Assembly: GCA_021819635.1 (NCBI GenBank)
Contig: JAKAQQ010000028.1
Span: forward strand, 1-7,737
From: Pseudomonadota bacterium
GTDB lineage: Bacteria > Pseudomonadota > Gammaproteobacteria > JAKAQQ01
Direction of reading: 5' to 3'
DNA length: 7,737 bases
The notes beneath the pieces are model-generated. The model had not been told where the DNA came from. It did no database searches and was given only the letters and a program-made list of their open reading frames with translations. Numbering within the stretch: the first letter of the stretch is position 1; each line of letters opens with the position of its first letter. Positions 7,259-7,737 of this stretch are shown here, in pieces. A program made the position numbers and the translations under genes.

Positions 7259-7287
7259 ACGATAACGCAAAGCGGCACGCGGCGCAA
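7259..7287 (-). promoter_or_regulatory. Probable sigma-70 promoter of rnpB
   Basis: On the minus strand TTGCGC (7287-7282) and TATCGT (7264-7259) are separated by exactly 17 bases. Each matches four of six consensus bases. The P1-defined 5' end of the RNA, near 7252, lies 7 bases after the -10 hexamer, the expected distance for a transcription start. The agreement between promoter spacing and RNA end is the main support. Confidence 0.65.
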
Positions 7288-7651
7288 GCCGAGGTCCGCG
7301 GATCGGGCGCCAAACGCGTCTTCAGGCCCGCGATCTCGCGGAGGATCACGCGGCACCCCGTTGCCTCCACGACGTGTTTTGAAAAGAGCGCTCGGGAAGG
7401 CCATGGCCTGCTCGAGGACGGTTTCGAGGTCGCCTTGAGCGTCCTCGGGCAGCCGTGAAAGGGACCACCGGCACGTAGAGGGTCCGGAATGAGGAGATTC
7501 GCCCGCGGGAGCGGAGGATTCGTATCTTCTCGAACACCGAGTCCGTGCCGTGCCCCGTGGGGGCCCTGATGGGCCGAACCCCGCGAAGGATGGGCCCGCG
7601 GACGCGCTCTCGATAGGGGATGAGTTCCACGAGTGGCTCGCGGCCCAACAC
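7288..7651 (-). pseudogene. Possible broken reading frame upstream of rnpB, function unknown
   Basis: I do not recognise any protein here. On the minus strand one frame beginning at GTG 7651 (VLGREPLVELIPYRERVRG...) has clearly G/C-rich third codon positions as far as about 7455. Past that point its codons lose the bias. A second frame then looks coding (LPEDAQGDLETVLEQAMAFP, about 7450-7386), and a third frame takes over (HVVEATGCRVILREIAGLK, from about 7376). The second switch falls at the TTTTCAAAA tract (7385-7377). This pattern suggests a gene decayed by two frameshifts, or sequencing errors, but random open frames are common at this G+C content. The last frame would run into the rnpB promoter, so an intact gene is unlikely. 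Confidence 0.22.
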
Positions 7652-7737
7652 CCCGCGGCTCCCCCGGTTAACATGGTGTCGTTGAGGTAAGAAAGAGGCG
7701 TCACAGCCGGATCGAATTTACAGCAGATATTGGACTT
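7652..7737. other. Right-edge segment, nothing assigned
   Basis: The final 86 bases are noticeably lower in G+C than their surroundings. On the minus strand one frame is open to the window edge, but it resembles no family I know. The other two meet stops soon after entering from the edge (TAA at about 7720, TGA at about 7703). It could be the end of an upstream gene or an intergenic region; the sequence alone does not decide. Confidence 0.3.

Noticed and set aside
6699..7438. Open frames across the RNase P RNA on both strands
   Set aside because: They overlap an unmistakable structured RNA gene, and their translations show no family features.
7555..7600. GC-rich hairpins such as GGCCC-TGAT-GGGCC upstream of rnpB
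   Set aside because: Short palindromes are expected by chance at this G+C content; no T-run follows and no repeat array is formed.
7710..7737. tRNA T-arm-like sequence (ATTCGATCC on the minus strand)
   Set aside because: The flanking bases do not form the 5-bp T stem and no anticodon or acceptor arm is visible nearby.

Overview
The window is very G+C rich (about 70% by eye). It carries the start of a division and cell wall (dcw) cluster, read entirely on the minus strand, with the RNase P RNA gene directly upstream. In transcription order, from high to low coordinates, the content is: an unassigned stretch, rnpB, mraZ, rsmH (mraW), ftsL, ftsI, murE, murF and the first 88 codons of mraY, which runs off the left edge.

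The organism looks like a high-GC proteobacterium, most likely a gammaproteobacterium. The grounds are a type A RNase P RNA close to the E. coli form, a MurE with the DNPR motif of meso-diaminopimelate-adding enzymes, a compact FtsI without PASTA domains, a short FtsL, and the rnpB-mraZ order that I recall from Pseudomonas-type genomes. This is inference from family features; no genus can be named.

Layout: 1-264 mraY start; 245-1630 murF; 1624-3201 murE; 3198-4904 ftsI; 4901-5170 ftsL; 5155-6081 rsmH; 6084-6539 mraZ; 6540-6863 spacer holding a MraZ operator, a likely promoter and an AT-rich island; 6864-7252 rnpB with its promoter at 7259-7287; 7288-7737 no recognisable gene, but possible traces of a broken reading frame. 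From rsmH to mraY every neighbouring pair overlaps by 4 to 20 bases, and mraZ and rsmH are 2 bases apart, so the block should be one translationally coupled transcript.

The genes work as follows. MraZ controls the operon, RsmH modifies 16S rRNA, FtsL and FtsI are septal divisome proteins, MurE and MurF finish the UDP-MurNAc-pentapeptide, and MraY attaches that precursor to the lipid carrier. I see no mobile element, CRISPR array, tRNA or new defence-type system. The points worth a second look are the four-repeat MraZ operator, unusual residues at conserved MurF positions, the AT-rich island, a duplicated hairpin inside the RNase P RNA, and the frame-hopping coding signal upstream of rnpB.
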